A stretch of 64,000 nucleotides of DNA from Micropterus salmoides (Eukaryota; Chordata; Actinopteri; Centrarchiformes; Centrarchidae): the NCBI RefSeq assembly GCF_014851395.1, contig NW_024041373.1, forward strand, positions 18,097,697 to 18,161,696, in the 5' to 3' direction. The notes beneath the pieces were generated by a model. That model was given only the letters and a program-made list of their open reading frames with translations. It made no database searches and was not told the origin of the DNA. Position numbers and translations under genes: made by a program. Of this stretch, positions 1-10,991 are shown piece after piece (within the stretch, counting starts at the first letter, position 1; each line of letters begins with the position of its first letter).

Positions 1-1808
1 AGTGCTCAGCAAGCACTCACCAAGAATCCAGTATCTTCTTTCATTCTCACTATATTAATATGATTTCAGGGAGCAGCTTTATTTTCACATCCCAGGCATC
101 TTGGAGTGTGTTTACAGCATTCAGCACACAGAGGACTATATAAACTATGAATAAAGTCAAATATGTAAATAAATGGATAAATAAAAATACCACATTTGAT
201 TTACTGTAAATGGTGGCTGGTTAGAGCCAGAAGTGCAGATGATACAGTGGCTGTTGAAGCGTGTTTAAAAAGTCATGCGACCTGACAGAGACATCAGGGT
301 AAACAGTGACCAGAGCCCTGCCATGATAAAAGAGAGGTGCCATGACAAATGTCAGAAGAGCAACTAAAGGAAGGATAATGTTACTTAATGCACCACCGCA
401 CACAATGTGGTGGCCTTTGCTGCCATTAATTGGAAAGGACAAACAGCGCAGAGACAAAGAGTGGCCCTGGCCAGTGTCACCTGGCTTCTTACGCTCCCCT
501 GTGTTTTATCCTCAGGCTCGGTCTCCCTAAGAAGTCTCAACAGACGCCTTAATGTGGTGTGACGTTAGTGCCAAGGCTTGGTGGCCCCATCTCACAAGAC
601 AAGTAATCACAGGCAGCATCCTAAAGAGCCCAAGGGCACATATATGTTTTTAGCTGTTTGCAAATATGTCATAGCTTGTGTGGTTTTAAAAAGAGGGAAA
701 CAAAAGTGATTCTCTTAAAGTTTTAAAGTCAGTCCTGGTACTTTTACAGCACTGTATATTTGTCATTTGGTGACATGTCATTAATCATGAAAATACCCTA
801 GAACAGAGAAGATTTGTATGCAAGCTCCTGTAAGGCCTGATAGTCTCGCCAGTAAGCTGTTGCTTCACTGTCAATATTGTACTTTGCAAATGACAGAATA
901 CTAATATAGGGGAGACAAAGTTTGAGGCCTATAGGGAAAAGTCACAGGGCCACCAAAATAAATCGTTTTTGTTCTCTTAGGGGAATGAATGTACACACAA
1001 AGATGATTACTTTATCTGTTGAAAAATGTGTTTTATTTTAAAACATTAGGTGTTAGGTGATATTTTATTAAGAAATTTTTGTTTCACCTTAAAGACTTAA
1101 AGCAGAGACTACTTCCTCTATCATAACCCTAGGCACTGACCAAACAGGTATATACAGTGTATATACACTATTGTAATATAATTTAAAGTTTAGTTTATTG
1201 ATTAATTTATCAATTATTTCTCAATTAATGGATTTATCGTTTTGTCTATAAAATAACTTAAATTGCATTACAGTAACCCAAAGCCCAATGTGATGTCTTT
1301 AAATGTCCAACCAACAGTCTAAAACCCAAAGATTTACAATTTAATATAAAAGAAGACTATTAAAAGCATAAACCATTGTAAAAATACCAGTAAAAATATT
1401 TGCCAATGTAAAGTCCCTGAAGGCTACTGTCATCAAATGAGCCCCAAATCCCAAACAACTTGAAATACAATTACTATCAAGTCTATAAAATGTCAGAAAA
1501 TAGTGCTAACTGCCCATCATGATTTCCATATATACAACAGGAAGGCAGCAAATCCTGGAACCAGAGAACATTTTGCGTTTTTGCTTTAAAAAAAATTACT
1601 TAAGTGATCACTATCAACATAGTTGCTAAGTGATTTCCTGGCAATGCCTTAATTAATTTGGTTATTGTTGCAGCTTTACAATCAATATAATCAAAACTCT
1701 TCTCCTAGACATATGTTTGATACATCTATTTTTGTTGTGGAAACTTTGAAGTGGCAGAAAATTAGCAATTAATACACAAAGTTTGGATTAAAACCGCAAT
1801 AATGACTC

Positions 1809-1841
<33 letters not shown>

Positions 1842-2370
1842 TACATGCATGCTTTGTTTTTAAACTTATTCCTATTTTATAGTGCACATTTAAATTGCAA
1901 TACAGTACATTTGTTTAATTATAAATGGTATTTGCAAATAACCAATGAATAATTCAGGAAATAAAACACTTAATTGTATCTTGTATTAAATATGTAGGCT
2001 AAAAAGCTTCTGCAAGAAATGTTAATGTTAACTTAAATGTGAAAATGGAAAATGAAAACGTCCAATGCACCTGTTAACTGCCATCATTGGAGACAATGAG
2101 CAGGAAAACATAAAGTTGTGACACAATCTGCCAGCATGCTTGACAAACAACAACAAGAAGTCAGGTGTAAAAAGTTATGTAGGCTACCAACTTGGTACAG
2201 TTTTAATTATAACTTCATGTACGCAGGCTTCAGTGACAAATACGGGATATTTGTAGAATATGATTTCCTGTTCACATTTCCTGTTATTTAAAGCAAGTCG
2301 TGACTTAAGCTACAGAAGGTGCTAAAAACTTGGCTACTTTCACTTCTCATTTATTTTAGGCTATCGGGAC
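1..2370. other. AT-rich non-coding stretch
   Basis: No reading frame here resembles a known protein and no terminal-repeat structure stands out. The DNA is AT-rich and includes one CA microsatellite, listed separately, and a short TA-rich palindrome near 1150-1170. It could be intergenic or intronic. Confidence 0.5.
1809..1839. repeat. (CA)n microsatellite
   Basis: An uninterrupted run of alternating C and A, about 15 units, embedded in AT-rich non-coding DNA. Confidence 0.95.
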
Positions 2371-2379
2371 GCCTACAAT

Positions 2380-2800
2380 GTTCATGCAGACAGGCTTGAG
2401 GCTGCGCAAGCGCGCTTACACCTCGATTATATCGCCTTCTATTATAATAACCACTAGATCCATTAACAGTAAATAATCAGTCTCCTGATGCCAGATGCCC
2501 TTACCGTAGAGGGTATTTCTAGTGATCTGACCTCCCATGGCTGGATGCAAGGTGCGTTCACCTCTTCTGTAACTACCGGCTGGATCCACGATTATTCACC
2601 TTCAGCTGCGCGTCCCCAGCGGCGACATTATACGCACATGACGCCGTTCACAAAAAGTCCCGACGGTGATTCAGCGGCAGGTTGTGTCTGTCCTAAGCCT
2701 CATCCACATTAAGCAGGAAGGCGGCAGCCAACAGATCCAGCACTCGGCGGCTCCCTCCAGTGCGTGCTCACGCTGAAATTAACATAAAAGGTGGTTGTGG
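2380..2800 (-). promoter_or_regulatory. CpG-rich block, possible promoter / non-coding first exon
   Basis: This ~420-bp stretch is clearly richer in G+C and CpG than the DNA on either side. It contains clustered CpGs such as GCGCAAGCGCGC near 2405 and CCAGCGGCGAC near 2617. Fish promoters and first exons often look like this. Minus-strand transcription is a guess, based on a splice-donor-like GTGAAT at about 2600. No protein similarity is visible. It could also be a GC-rich repeat. Confidence 0.25.
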
Positions 2801-4384
2801 AGGTGGAGCTTCCCAGGATTTGAACGCTGTAGCTAAAAGAGAGGACCTCAGGAGTCTCTACAAGCGATAAATCACCATTATGGTCCTAAAGACCCTCAGA
2901 AGACACTTATCTCCCTGTAATAGCCTATATATTTTACCTCTGTAGGGACTACCTTTTATTTAGCCTAATTTCTGATTAGTAGACTCTCAGATTTATCACC
3001 AGTCATGTTGTGTCCTCACTTTCTCCCAGTCCCTGCAGTCTTTTTCTGAAGATACACAGTCTTTATAAAACAGGTTGTGGTGGTTCCCCCCCCCCCCACC
3101 TGTTGAGGGAACTTAATCTGTCTGCCTGCCCCTACCAGCACTTCCACTTTCAAAACAAAGGCTGGTGTTTGGCTACATTTATATCAAGAAGCTCAGATAT
3201 TCCTTAAATCACCTGAATCAGTAAAGGGAGAGAAATATTCTGACAACAGCGACTAACATTTACAGTTAATTTGGCAGAAACCCACAGAAAGCCCCTTTAA
3301 GGACCCATCTAGAGAAAATGAATGAAACTGGCCCACTATACAGAGATGTAACACTGCTGAGTGTTTTTTCCAAACACGTTCTTCTTTCTTGTTCATCCAA
3401 AGCCAGTATCTTTACTCAACATAGCAGTGTTTCAAGACTTATTTTGCAGCATGTAGGAAAATGAATGCTGATACATTATGACTTTTTTGTCTTGGCGGTG
3501 GAGTTGCCACAATGACTAGGCGGAGACACCACTGGCTTCAGGCTTACCGTGATATTTGAGCCAGATCAGCAAGGCTGGGTAGTAAATGAGCTCCAGTTTT
3601 CATTTCATGAATAATTCTCCTCAAAGACAGAGTTTTATGTCCTTCCCATTTTCATTTAAAGTACAGGAACAGCTTATAAAGGCTTCTGGCTTCAGAGGTT
3701 CAAAGTTGGCATCATGGCCCTGGTCTCTAGCGGGCACTTCTCAGGATCTGCCTTGTCGCCTTAGCGTTTACATAACTTGTGTCGGCAGCTAGGCCTGTGA
3801 GACACTGTATTGGCTCGGTAGCATGAGCTATATTCTCATGCTGTTTATATAAACTGATTGCGGTTAACTCAACTGTCTGTAAGCAATTTGCAATGAGGGT
3901 AAAGCCGTACCACTGGGGGGTTTTCATGCAGCATTTTACATGGTCATTTTCTATGGTCAAAGTGATTTTATTTGTCACAGGATATTGAGATGAACTAAAA
4001 ATATCAAAGCAAAAAAAATGTGAACAGAACATTTAGGAATTTATGGCATGGACCCTTTGGCTATCACATTCCTGCTTAATGGAGTTTGACAAGCCACCTG
4101 ATCACTGGGCTGTCAAACTCTGATTGACTGTAATACAAGTAGAAGTGTTGTTCACTGTGAAATGATAAAACATGATACATGTGTCCTACAGTAATATCAA
4201 AGGAGCATGCCACTAATCATGCTCTGACGAAACTTGCCATATACAGTATGTAGCAATTGTGCAATATCAATTTCAAAACACAAAAAGCAAAATATTGTTG
4301 CCTAAATTTGGTTTAAATGCACCCTCATATTGGTGCACACCAGAAGAAAAACTGTCAACACACTTTAGACTACCCAGTACATTA
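2801..4384. other. Non-coding stretch
   Basis: Nothing recognisable beyond a short poly-C run near 3088-3097. No credible coding frame. Confidence 0.45.
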
Positions 4385-5265
4385 TTTTTTTTTTAATATA
4401 TCATTTTCTATTTGTTTTGCATCTCTTAGTGTTTATTTTGTATGGTTTTGTGATTGTTCTGTGGTCATTTTGCATCTCTTTGTAGTTGCTTTGAATCTCT
4501 TTGAGGTCATTTTGAGGTAGTTTTGCGGCTATTTGTGTTTGTTTCGCTTCTCTTTGTGGCCATTTTGTGCAATATCCAAATCGCAGGAGCTGCAGTTTTT
4601 GGATAAAGGTGAACATTATGATATTGGTGAAATTCTTCAGGCAGGGAATCACATCATCATCATTTTTTATGTGAAAACAAAATGCAAAAATTATGATTCC
4701 CACTAAAATTGTGACTTAAATAACAATATATAATTATTGCAATATTATGTTGTTGTTATGTTTTGCATATCCTTCAGCCCTATTTTTTAGTAGTCATTTT
4801 GCCTCTTTGTGATAGTTTTGTGTCTTTTTGTCATTTTGTGATAATTTTGTGTCTCTGTGTAGTCATTTTGTGTCTTTGTAGTTGCTTTGCATCTCTTTAT
4901 TGTTGTTTTGTGCACTGCAAAAACTTAGCTCTCAAAAACAAGGGAAAAAAGCACTAAAATGGGGAAATATTACTTAAAGTAAGCAAAATTTGAAACAAGT
5001 GAAATTTAACATAAAAGCCGCCTGGTAAGAAGAAATATCTTATTAGACAAAAAACAAGTAATTAAGATAAGTAATCTTACTAAGATTTTAGTTTTTGCAG
5101 TGTGTGTCTTTGTGGTCATTTGTGTCTTTTTGTTGTAGTTTTGCGGCTATTGGTGTTTGTTTTGCATCTTTTTGTAGATGCTTTATGTGTTTTTGTGGTC
5201 ATTTTGTGTTTCGGTAGTGTGTGGTTATTGTGTATTTTTGTGGTCAATTGATTGACTTTTAGTTG
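4385..5265. repeat. Degenerate minisatellite (TTTGTGTCTTTGTGGTCAT-like units)
   Basis: The plus strand repeats variants of 'ttttgtgtctttgtggtca' and 'tagttttgcggctatttgtg' at spacings of roughly 20-40 bp on both sides of an inserted miniature transposon (4913-5102). The units are divergent. Short open frames here simply follow the repeat and are not genes. Confidence 0.75.
4913..5102. mobile_element. CACTA/EnSpm-type miniature element (MITE), 190 bp
   Basis: The left end CACTGCAAAAACT is mirrored by the right end AGTTTTTGCAGTG, a near-perfect terminal inverted repeat starting with the CACTG hallmark of the CACTA superfamily. The four bases TGTG lie on both sides. Removing the element plus one TGTG restores a normal unit of the surrounding minisatellite. 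No coding capacity. Its two ends match those of the larger element at 28834-30709, so both belong to one family. CACTA elements usually duplicate 3 bp, so the 4-bp match may include one chance base. Confidence 0.85.
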
Positions 5266-7387
5266 GTCAATTCAGAAAGAGGCACTGTGGGCTACTGGGC
5301 ACAGGTTCAGGGGCCCAAGGGGTCAGGAGGCCCCTGGACCCGTTCGGTAATCCATCCACACACGTAAGTCACAGAATACATCTCAAGTTTCAAAATGAGC
5401 TACTATGACTACTATATTCTCAGCATTTTTCAAATTCTTATTATTACTTATTTCTTGGAATATTAGCTTTGAACCTGTCACTCAGTACTGACTATACAGT
5501 GTATGCCCTGACAGAACAGACTGACACCTCCTCCCACAGTAGATTATTTGTAGATGGGTGCCTGGCAGGCAGCAGCTGCCTAGTGGGGTTTGCTGGCGTT
5601 GGGCCTCTGCGGACATCTTGAGAGCCTTGTTTGAGGCAGCCATGTGCACGCGTGCTCCCTTCGGGGATGATCCATGTTGAACAAAAACACCATTCAACTC
5701 AGAGTTTGGACTCCCGCCCTGGAGCCATATGCAAAACATTACAAAGCAACACAATATCATCATATGATCCTCAACAGGGGGGCGTAAGCAGAAAAGGAAC
5801 CCCACCCGGCAGTCAAATATAAGAGGTGAAATCAAGTTGTCACATAGCATTCAGAAGTGACAGTGACATAAGAACGATAACAGGGAAAAGTTTATTAACT
5901 CACAACATTCATGTAAAATGACCAGAATCCAGTTTATTTATTGGCAAAGTGTGCTCGCAGAAAGAATTTTGATTACAGTTGTTAGGGGCTCTCAGTGTGT
6001 CTACATGCGGTGCCAAAATGTGCAGACAAACAAACATTCAGACATTCAGCTGTTATATAAAGGAAATAGGTATACAAAAAGCTCCTTGTCCACTGTTCAT
6101 TTTCCCAGTATACTTCAACTTCTTTTACTTTCCCATTTTTATCGACTTTTGTATAGAGGTATCAACTGCTTAGCTTTGGGTTAAGGGTTGTAGATCTAAC
6201 AAGAAGAACATAACAACATTATGAGCTTGGTTTAGGTTTTATTTAGCCTGGCGTTCAGTGGTGTGCAGTGATCCAGAGACTGTGGAACTGAAGGATCATC
6301 ACTGATAGTAGGATGTGTTTAAAGACCTGAGGGACTATGAATTGACTCATGAGAATCACCAGCAACTTCTCACTGCATCTCTTTAATCATTCAATAACTA
6401 TAACTAAATGATATTTCTAAGTCTTGCCATGGCTTCCTCTAAGGGTAATTATTGTTAAAACATGAAGATGGATAAACGTGGCCAACAGCACAACTCTGAA
6501 TCCTGGGTCAGGACAAATGTTCTCCATGAACGGTAACTAAGAGGCAGGACAAAGACTTCACTACCTACGTCTACCCTGTGGTTTTAGAGTGAATATATTT
6601 GATTGTTAACAGTTTTAGTGAAATTGTCTGATAATGGATGAGTATGCAGAAGTTAGAGAATATTTCTTCTTGGCACACTTTATATGACCGCCAAGAGGAA
6701 ATAATTAGTTATCATGTTGAAATACATGTTGAATTTATTGTTCGTCCTGTTTATTGGAGAACCTGCTCTTATATGTGGTGCTCTGCTTGTGCCCAGATGT
6801 GAATAAATAATTTCCACCTTAATCTTGAATGACTTTAAGACTTCACTGTACACTTGCACCACATGGGTATGGTTTTATTGTAACCATTCTTTTGTCTCAG
6901 TAAGATGACTCTAAACAGTACGTACATTTACATTTGAAATGCTTGCAGTACATCTGAGACACTCAAATATGTTCAAGACACAAACATGAATGCTAAAGAT
7001 TGACTTGGACTTGACTGCTAGGAACCCTAACTTACATAAGACTCGACACCTTAAAGCCCTTTCAACACTGGGTCTCAAATTGTGTATATGTAGTTTGTAA
7101 TGTAATGTAATGCAATGTAGTTTGCCCTCTCTCTAGGTCTCTGTGGTAGAAAGGTCCTAATGTGTGCACTTTCTGTCTACTCTGTACATATGACAATTGT
7201 ACAATCTATTGCATGTCTTTCTATCCTGTTAATTAGTGAGCTTTAGGCAGTGACAACTGGCCAGTAGAGGTGGCTAGGGTGCCGCCCTCTCAGTGTTTTG
7301 ATTTTTCTTTTTAAAATAAACATTTTTGAAATAAACAGTTATTACTTGTTTTATGTATATGTGTGTTTAAAATGCACAATAACGTGT
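5266..7387. other. Non-coding stretch
   Basis: No coding frame with recognisable similarity. Part of 5281-5340 is locally G/C-rich ('ggggcccaaggggtcagg') and may be an old repeat. Nothing else can be named. Confidence 0.4.
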
Positions 7388-7795
7388 AATATATAAAATA
7401 TAAATGCTGTTGGCATCTGTGACACCACGACGGTGGAACGAGCTACCACACACCATCAGAGCAGGGGCGTCCCTCTCTAACTTCAAGAAGCTCTTGAAAA
7501 CTCATCTCTTCCAAGAACACTTGCTCTTATAACACCTCTAACATGCACTTCCTTACCTTGTATTGATTGCACTTTTTTTTTAACTCTAACTTCTTGGGTA
7601 TTCCCTAGGTATTTACCCCATTGATGCGATGTGCCATTAGCGCTTACTAGTATTTATTGCTGTTTTTATTAATATGTGTTGTCAGTTGTAGATCGCGTGC
7701 TGTATTTTATGCTCTGTTAATGATTGTATGTTGTTCCTCAAATGTAAGTTGCTTTGGATAAAAGCGTCTGCCAAATGATTAAATGTAAATAAATA
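7388..7795 (+). mobile_element. 5'-truncated LINE (L2/CR1-group) 3' end
   Basis: Translation around 7420-7510 gives the motif RRWNELPHTIR followed by a stretch ending in KTHLFQEHL, typical of the extreme C-terminus of L2/CR1-group LINE polyproteins. The DNA ends with 'ttggataaaagcgtctgcc' followed by an AT-rich tail, the conserved 3' tail of fish LINEs and LINE-mobilised SINEs. Everything upstream of the last ~40 codons is missing, as expected of 5' truncation. The exact clade cannot be fixed by eye. Confidence 0.75.
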
Positions 7796-8029
7796 ATTAT
7801 GTTTGGGGGGGAAATTAGCTTTCTGCTCATCCACTGAATCTTCTGGGGCGATACAAATATCGCCCTGCCAGTACAGCAGCGCAGCCAATAGTTGACAAGA
7901 CAAGCCAGCGTCCTCAAATCTGATGCCTGAAGGGCGATAAATTTATTGCCCTAAGCAGAGTCAGTCGGTGGTAGAGTAGGGACACCTGACGTTGTAGACA
8001 ATGATGAATGCGGAACTCAAGACACAGGC

Positions 8030-8264
8030 TTTCAGCCGCCCACAAATTCAATAATATCTCTTCTTCAAAATCCATTTGAGAGGAGAACTTTGGTGGAGAA
8101 ACCACATGTCAAAAAGCTTGGCCCAGATCAACCTGACATCAAAATCAGTCAACAGGCTAGCAAGAAAGGTAAAACGTACATGCGAGGCTTCTTCTGCAAT
8201 TGGTACAATAGAAAAGCTTGGCTAGCTAGATGCAATCATGTAAATACCGTATTTTGCTTCCCAT
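8030..8264 (+). pseudogene. hAT element A, first part: TTF-type zinc-finger exon (decayed)
   Basis: Frame 8039-8264 encodes a TTF-type zinc finger as found in hAT-derived, ZMYM1-like proteins: KKLGPDQPDIKIS, then YMRGFFCNWYNRKAWL and a terminal VFCFP. The frame breaks off at 8264, exactly where another hAT element begins. Its continuation, starting with the missing Cys (C-L-R-F-K), is found at 19002 after the inserted element. This finger binds DNA in active hAT transposases. The copy is dead because the downstream part carries stops and frameshifts. Confidence 0.8.
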
Positions 8265-8663
8265 CAGTGGTGTTTTCTCCCAGAAGCCAAGGGAAGCCAG
8301 GCTTCCCCTGTTTTTATCAGACTCTATTTATCATTTCAATAAAAACACAATGTTTTTAGTTTCGATAAATCTTATAAGCTGTTGCGGTCATCTCTTCCCC
8401 ATTTCTCACTATCTTACAATAAGCGAAACAGCGCTCCTCTAAATGTTATGCATTGGATGTGTGGTGAAACACTATATTGCCTTCAGTCTGACTACGCGAG
8501 GAGGCCAGGCAGAGTTGCCATCCCTTTTTTAAAATTAAATGATTAACCAATCAGATGAGGCCACTTGTCATGCCACTGCCTAACTGTGATTAGTCAGAAT
8601 GATGTGATCAACGTCATTCAGATGAAATAATGGGAGCTGTTAGCAACTTTAGCTGGTGCAATT

Positions 8664-8837
8664 ATGGCGGGTGGAGATTTTGAGTTTTTAGTTATAATAA
8701 ATAGTTTTACTAAACTACCACTACAGCAGCAACGTAAGATTAAATCTGACGGAAGACCAAAGCCAAAACTGGAGCTGGGCGCGGAGAGAAAAAGGGGTTT
8801 TGGACATTCACTGAGGAAACTTATACAGTGTGGCTAG
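8664..8837 (+). pseudogene. hAT element B: N-terminal transposase fragment
   Basis: A 57-codon frame with the motif SFTKLPLQQQRKIKSDGRP followed by KPKLE. The 'SFxxLP...K..GRPxPxL' pattern opens many fish hAT proteins with a TTF zinc finger. The frame stops at TAG 8835-8837 before any complete finger, so this is a fragment or first exon. The start used is the first ATG in frame. It sits ~400 bp inside the left end of element B, where an N-terminal exon would be expected. Confidence 0.6.
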
Positions 8838-9477
8838 TTAGTAGCCCCAAACTTCGACTGACTGTTGTTGTGGAGGACGAAAAGCCAGTGGGAAATTCTA
8901 TAACTTGGTTATTGACCACTTTGCCATCATGAAAGACAGGAGAATGCCCTTCCTTTTCAAATAGGGTGAGTGAAATGTCACCTCCTTCTCTCTCTGAACT
9001 TAACTGAACTGCAGCTATTTGTGCGATTTTTAATTTGGTTAAATTGTTTGTTTTGCTTTGCTTGCCTGGATTTAGCTGTGAATGAATAGTCAGTTGAAGT
9101 AACTTTACACTGTTAAAACTGTTACTTGGATCTAACTCAATAAAATTAAGACAACATTTTCCAACTATTTTTTTCAAGTTTAGTGAACTAACTGATATTT
9201 TGAGTAAAGACAACTTAATAATGTGAATTTCAATGTATGCAAAAATATTAAGTAGCATTTTCAGAAAAAGCCAATAAATTGAGTACTATCAATGTAGAAA
9301 ATATCATCATTTTATACACATTAAACTTAATTAAAATAGGTAACTTAAATGAAAAAAATAAGTAGATAATGTTCTGATTTATTAATTTTGATCAATTTAC
9401 CCTCTTTGTTTTGAAAGTGTAAATAGCTTCAAATAAATAGTTGCTACTATGTCAATTTCCAACATTTATTAAATCAT

Positions 9478-10440
9478 TGCCATATCCAAAACAGTAGCAA
9501 TGAGCTGGACAGTATAAACATTGGTATTCAGGCATTTAAGAAAACATGCCCTCAGCAAATAAAGTGCAGGTTAGTGGAACACCTTCACAGTACAGTTCTG
9601 TGTACATAATGTTACAAAATTTAAAAATTTAAAATTAAAATTTAAAATTAAGTAACAATTTACAAACCAAATTCAAAATGAGCTGGATAGTGTTAACAAT
9701 CAATAACATCTATTCATGCATTAAAAAAAGCATGACCTCAACTTATAAAGTGCAGGTTAGAAGAACACCTTCACAGTATATTTTACTGTGTGTACATACA
9801 TAATATTAAAACATTTTAATATCTAGTTAACTGGCACTTGCTATTTTTTTAACAATTCACATGCCATATCCAAATAGTGGGAATGAGCTGGACAGTATAA
9901 ACAATCAAGAACTTCTGTATTCATGTATTAAACAAAATATGACCTCAGCTTGTAAATAGTAGGTTAGTAAAACACCTTAAAACGATAGTTCACTTCAAAA
10001 TGAAAATTCTGTCATCATTTACTCACCCTCAAGTTGTTTTAAACCTGTATGAATTTCTTTCTTCTGCTGAACACAAGGAAGATATTTTGAAGAATGTTCT
10101 TCCATAGTCTTTTTATTTTTTTCTAATATGGAAGTCAATGGGTCCAGTTAACTGTTCGGTTACTAACATTCTTCAGACATCTTCCTTGTGTCCTGTAGAG
10201 GAAAGAAATTCATACAGGTTTAAAACAACTTGAGGGTGAGTAAATGATGACAGAATTTTCATTTTGAAGTGAACTATCCTTTTAACAGTACAGTGTGAAC
10301 ATAATATTGAAACATTATAACACTAACATTACAGGTCACAAGCATGACCATCTGACCTCAACTTGGCATAATACCTTCACAGCGTGTGTGAATATTTTGA
10401 AACATCTTTAGTCAAACATCTCACTGATCTCACCTACTGA
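9478..10440. repeat. Tandem ~200-bp repeats in the CACTA element's 3' region
   Basis: Three to four diverged units repeat the landmarks 'atgagctgga(c/t)agt', 'gcatgacctca' (or 'catgccctca'), 'aaagtgcaggttag' and 'aacaccttcacagta'. They start near 9480, 9665 and 9865. The third unit is interrupted by the TTAA-flanked element at 9977-10285 and resumes with 'cagtacagtgtgaacataat'. The repeats lie downstream of the SAMD3-like stop codon, in the presumed 3' untranslated or subterminal region. Confidence 0.7.
9977..10285. mobile_element. TTAA-flanked MITE (309 bp)
   Basis: Both ends carry TTAA (9977-9980; 10282-10285) followed inward by AA(C/G)GATAGTTCACTTCAAAA. The inverted terminal region extends about 80 bp: 'tgacagaattttcattttgaag' on the right mirrors the left. 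A TTAA target points to piggyBac or Kolobok-type transposases. No coding sequence. It interrupts a tandem repeat unit. Confidence 0.85.
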
Positions 10441-10691
10441 CCAGTTTTTAAAGTGCAGCTTCACAGCAGGTCTATTTTGTGTGTATAAAATATAATTACT
10501 TTTTCACACCAGGAAGTATGACCTGTGTACAGTATAAAACATGACAAGGATAAACCATTACAACAACCTGAATGTCCAATTATGTCCAATATAACATTGG
10601 ACATAACACCCATTATGTCCAATGTATAATGATGTTGAACAGACAAAGAAAACAGCTGTTCACAAGTGCAGTGACAGTCATGTCTGAGTGC

Positions 10692-10991
10692 CTAGGCAAG
10701 GAGTTTGTTTTTCAGGGTCATGAACTTGGGGCTTGGTTTTGGGCGCAGTGTCTCAAGTCCCACGAAAAGTCTTTGAAACACCTCAAATGTTTTGGAAAGC
10801 TTGGATGGATACTCAAGATTAAGTGCATATGTCAACCCAAGCAGGAAGCAGCATGCTTTGGCCAGGTTTCCAAGATTGGTAAGGACTGGTATTCCCTCAA
10901 TGATGATTCCTACTGCATCTGGCTCACGGCAGACATAGATGCTCATGTTCTTAATTTTCAGGTCCTCATGAACAATGGTCTCTGCGGCCCC
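10692..10991 (-). CDS. SAMD3-like gene, last coding exon
   Basis: 99 codons and a stop, following acceptor TCAAAAG|GGG. The C-terminus matches the end of SAMD3-like proteins: a REPDAVGIIIEG segment, a predicted helix LAKACCFLLGLTYALN and the tail LRPKPSPKFMTLKNKLLA. The intron in front of it (12852-10992) is large because it carries a TTAA-flanked transposon. Confidence 0.7.
   Translation of the reverse strand, partial: GAAETIVHEDLKIKNMSIYVCREPDAVGIIIEGIPVLTNLGNLAKACCFLLGLTYALNLEYPSKLSKTFEVFQRLFVGLETLRPKPSPKFMTLKNKLLA

Noticed and set aside
4385..5265. CRISPR-like repeat array
   Set aside because: Units are degenerate, irregularly spaced and in eukaryotic DNA; it is a minisatellite.
8821..9258. 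Minus-strand 145-codon frame
   Set aside because: It runs across the hAT B / CACTA boundary and has no similarity; chance frame.
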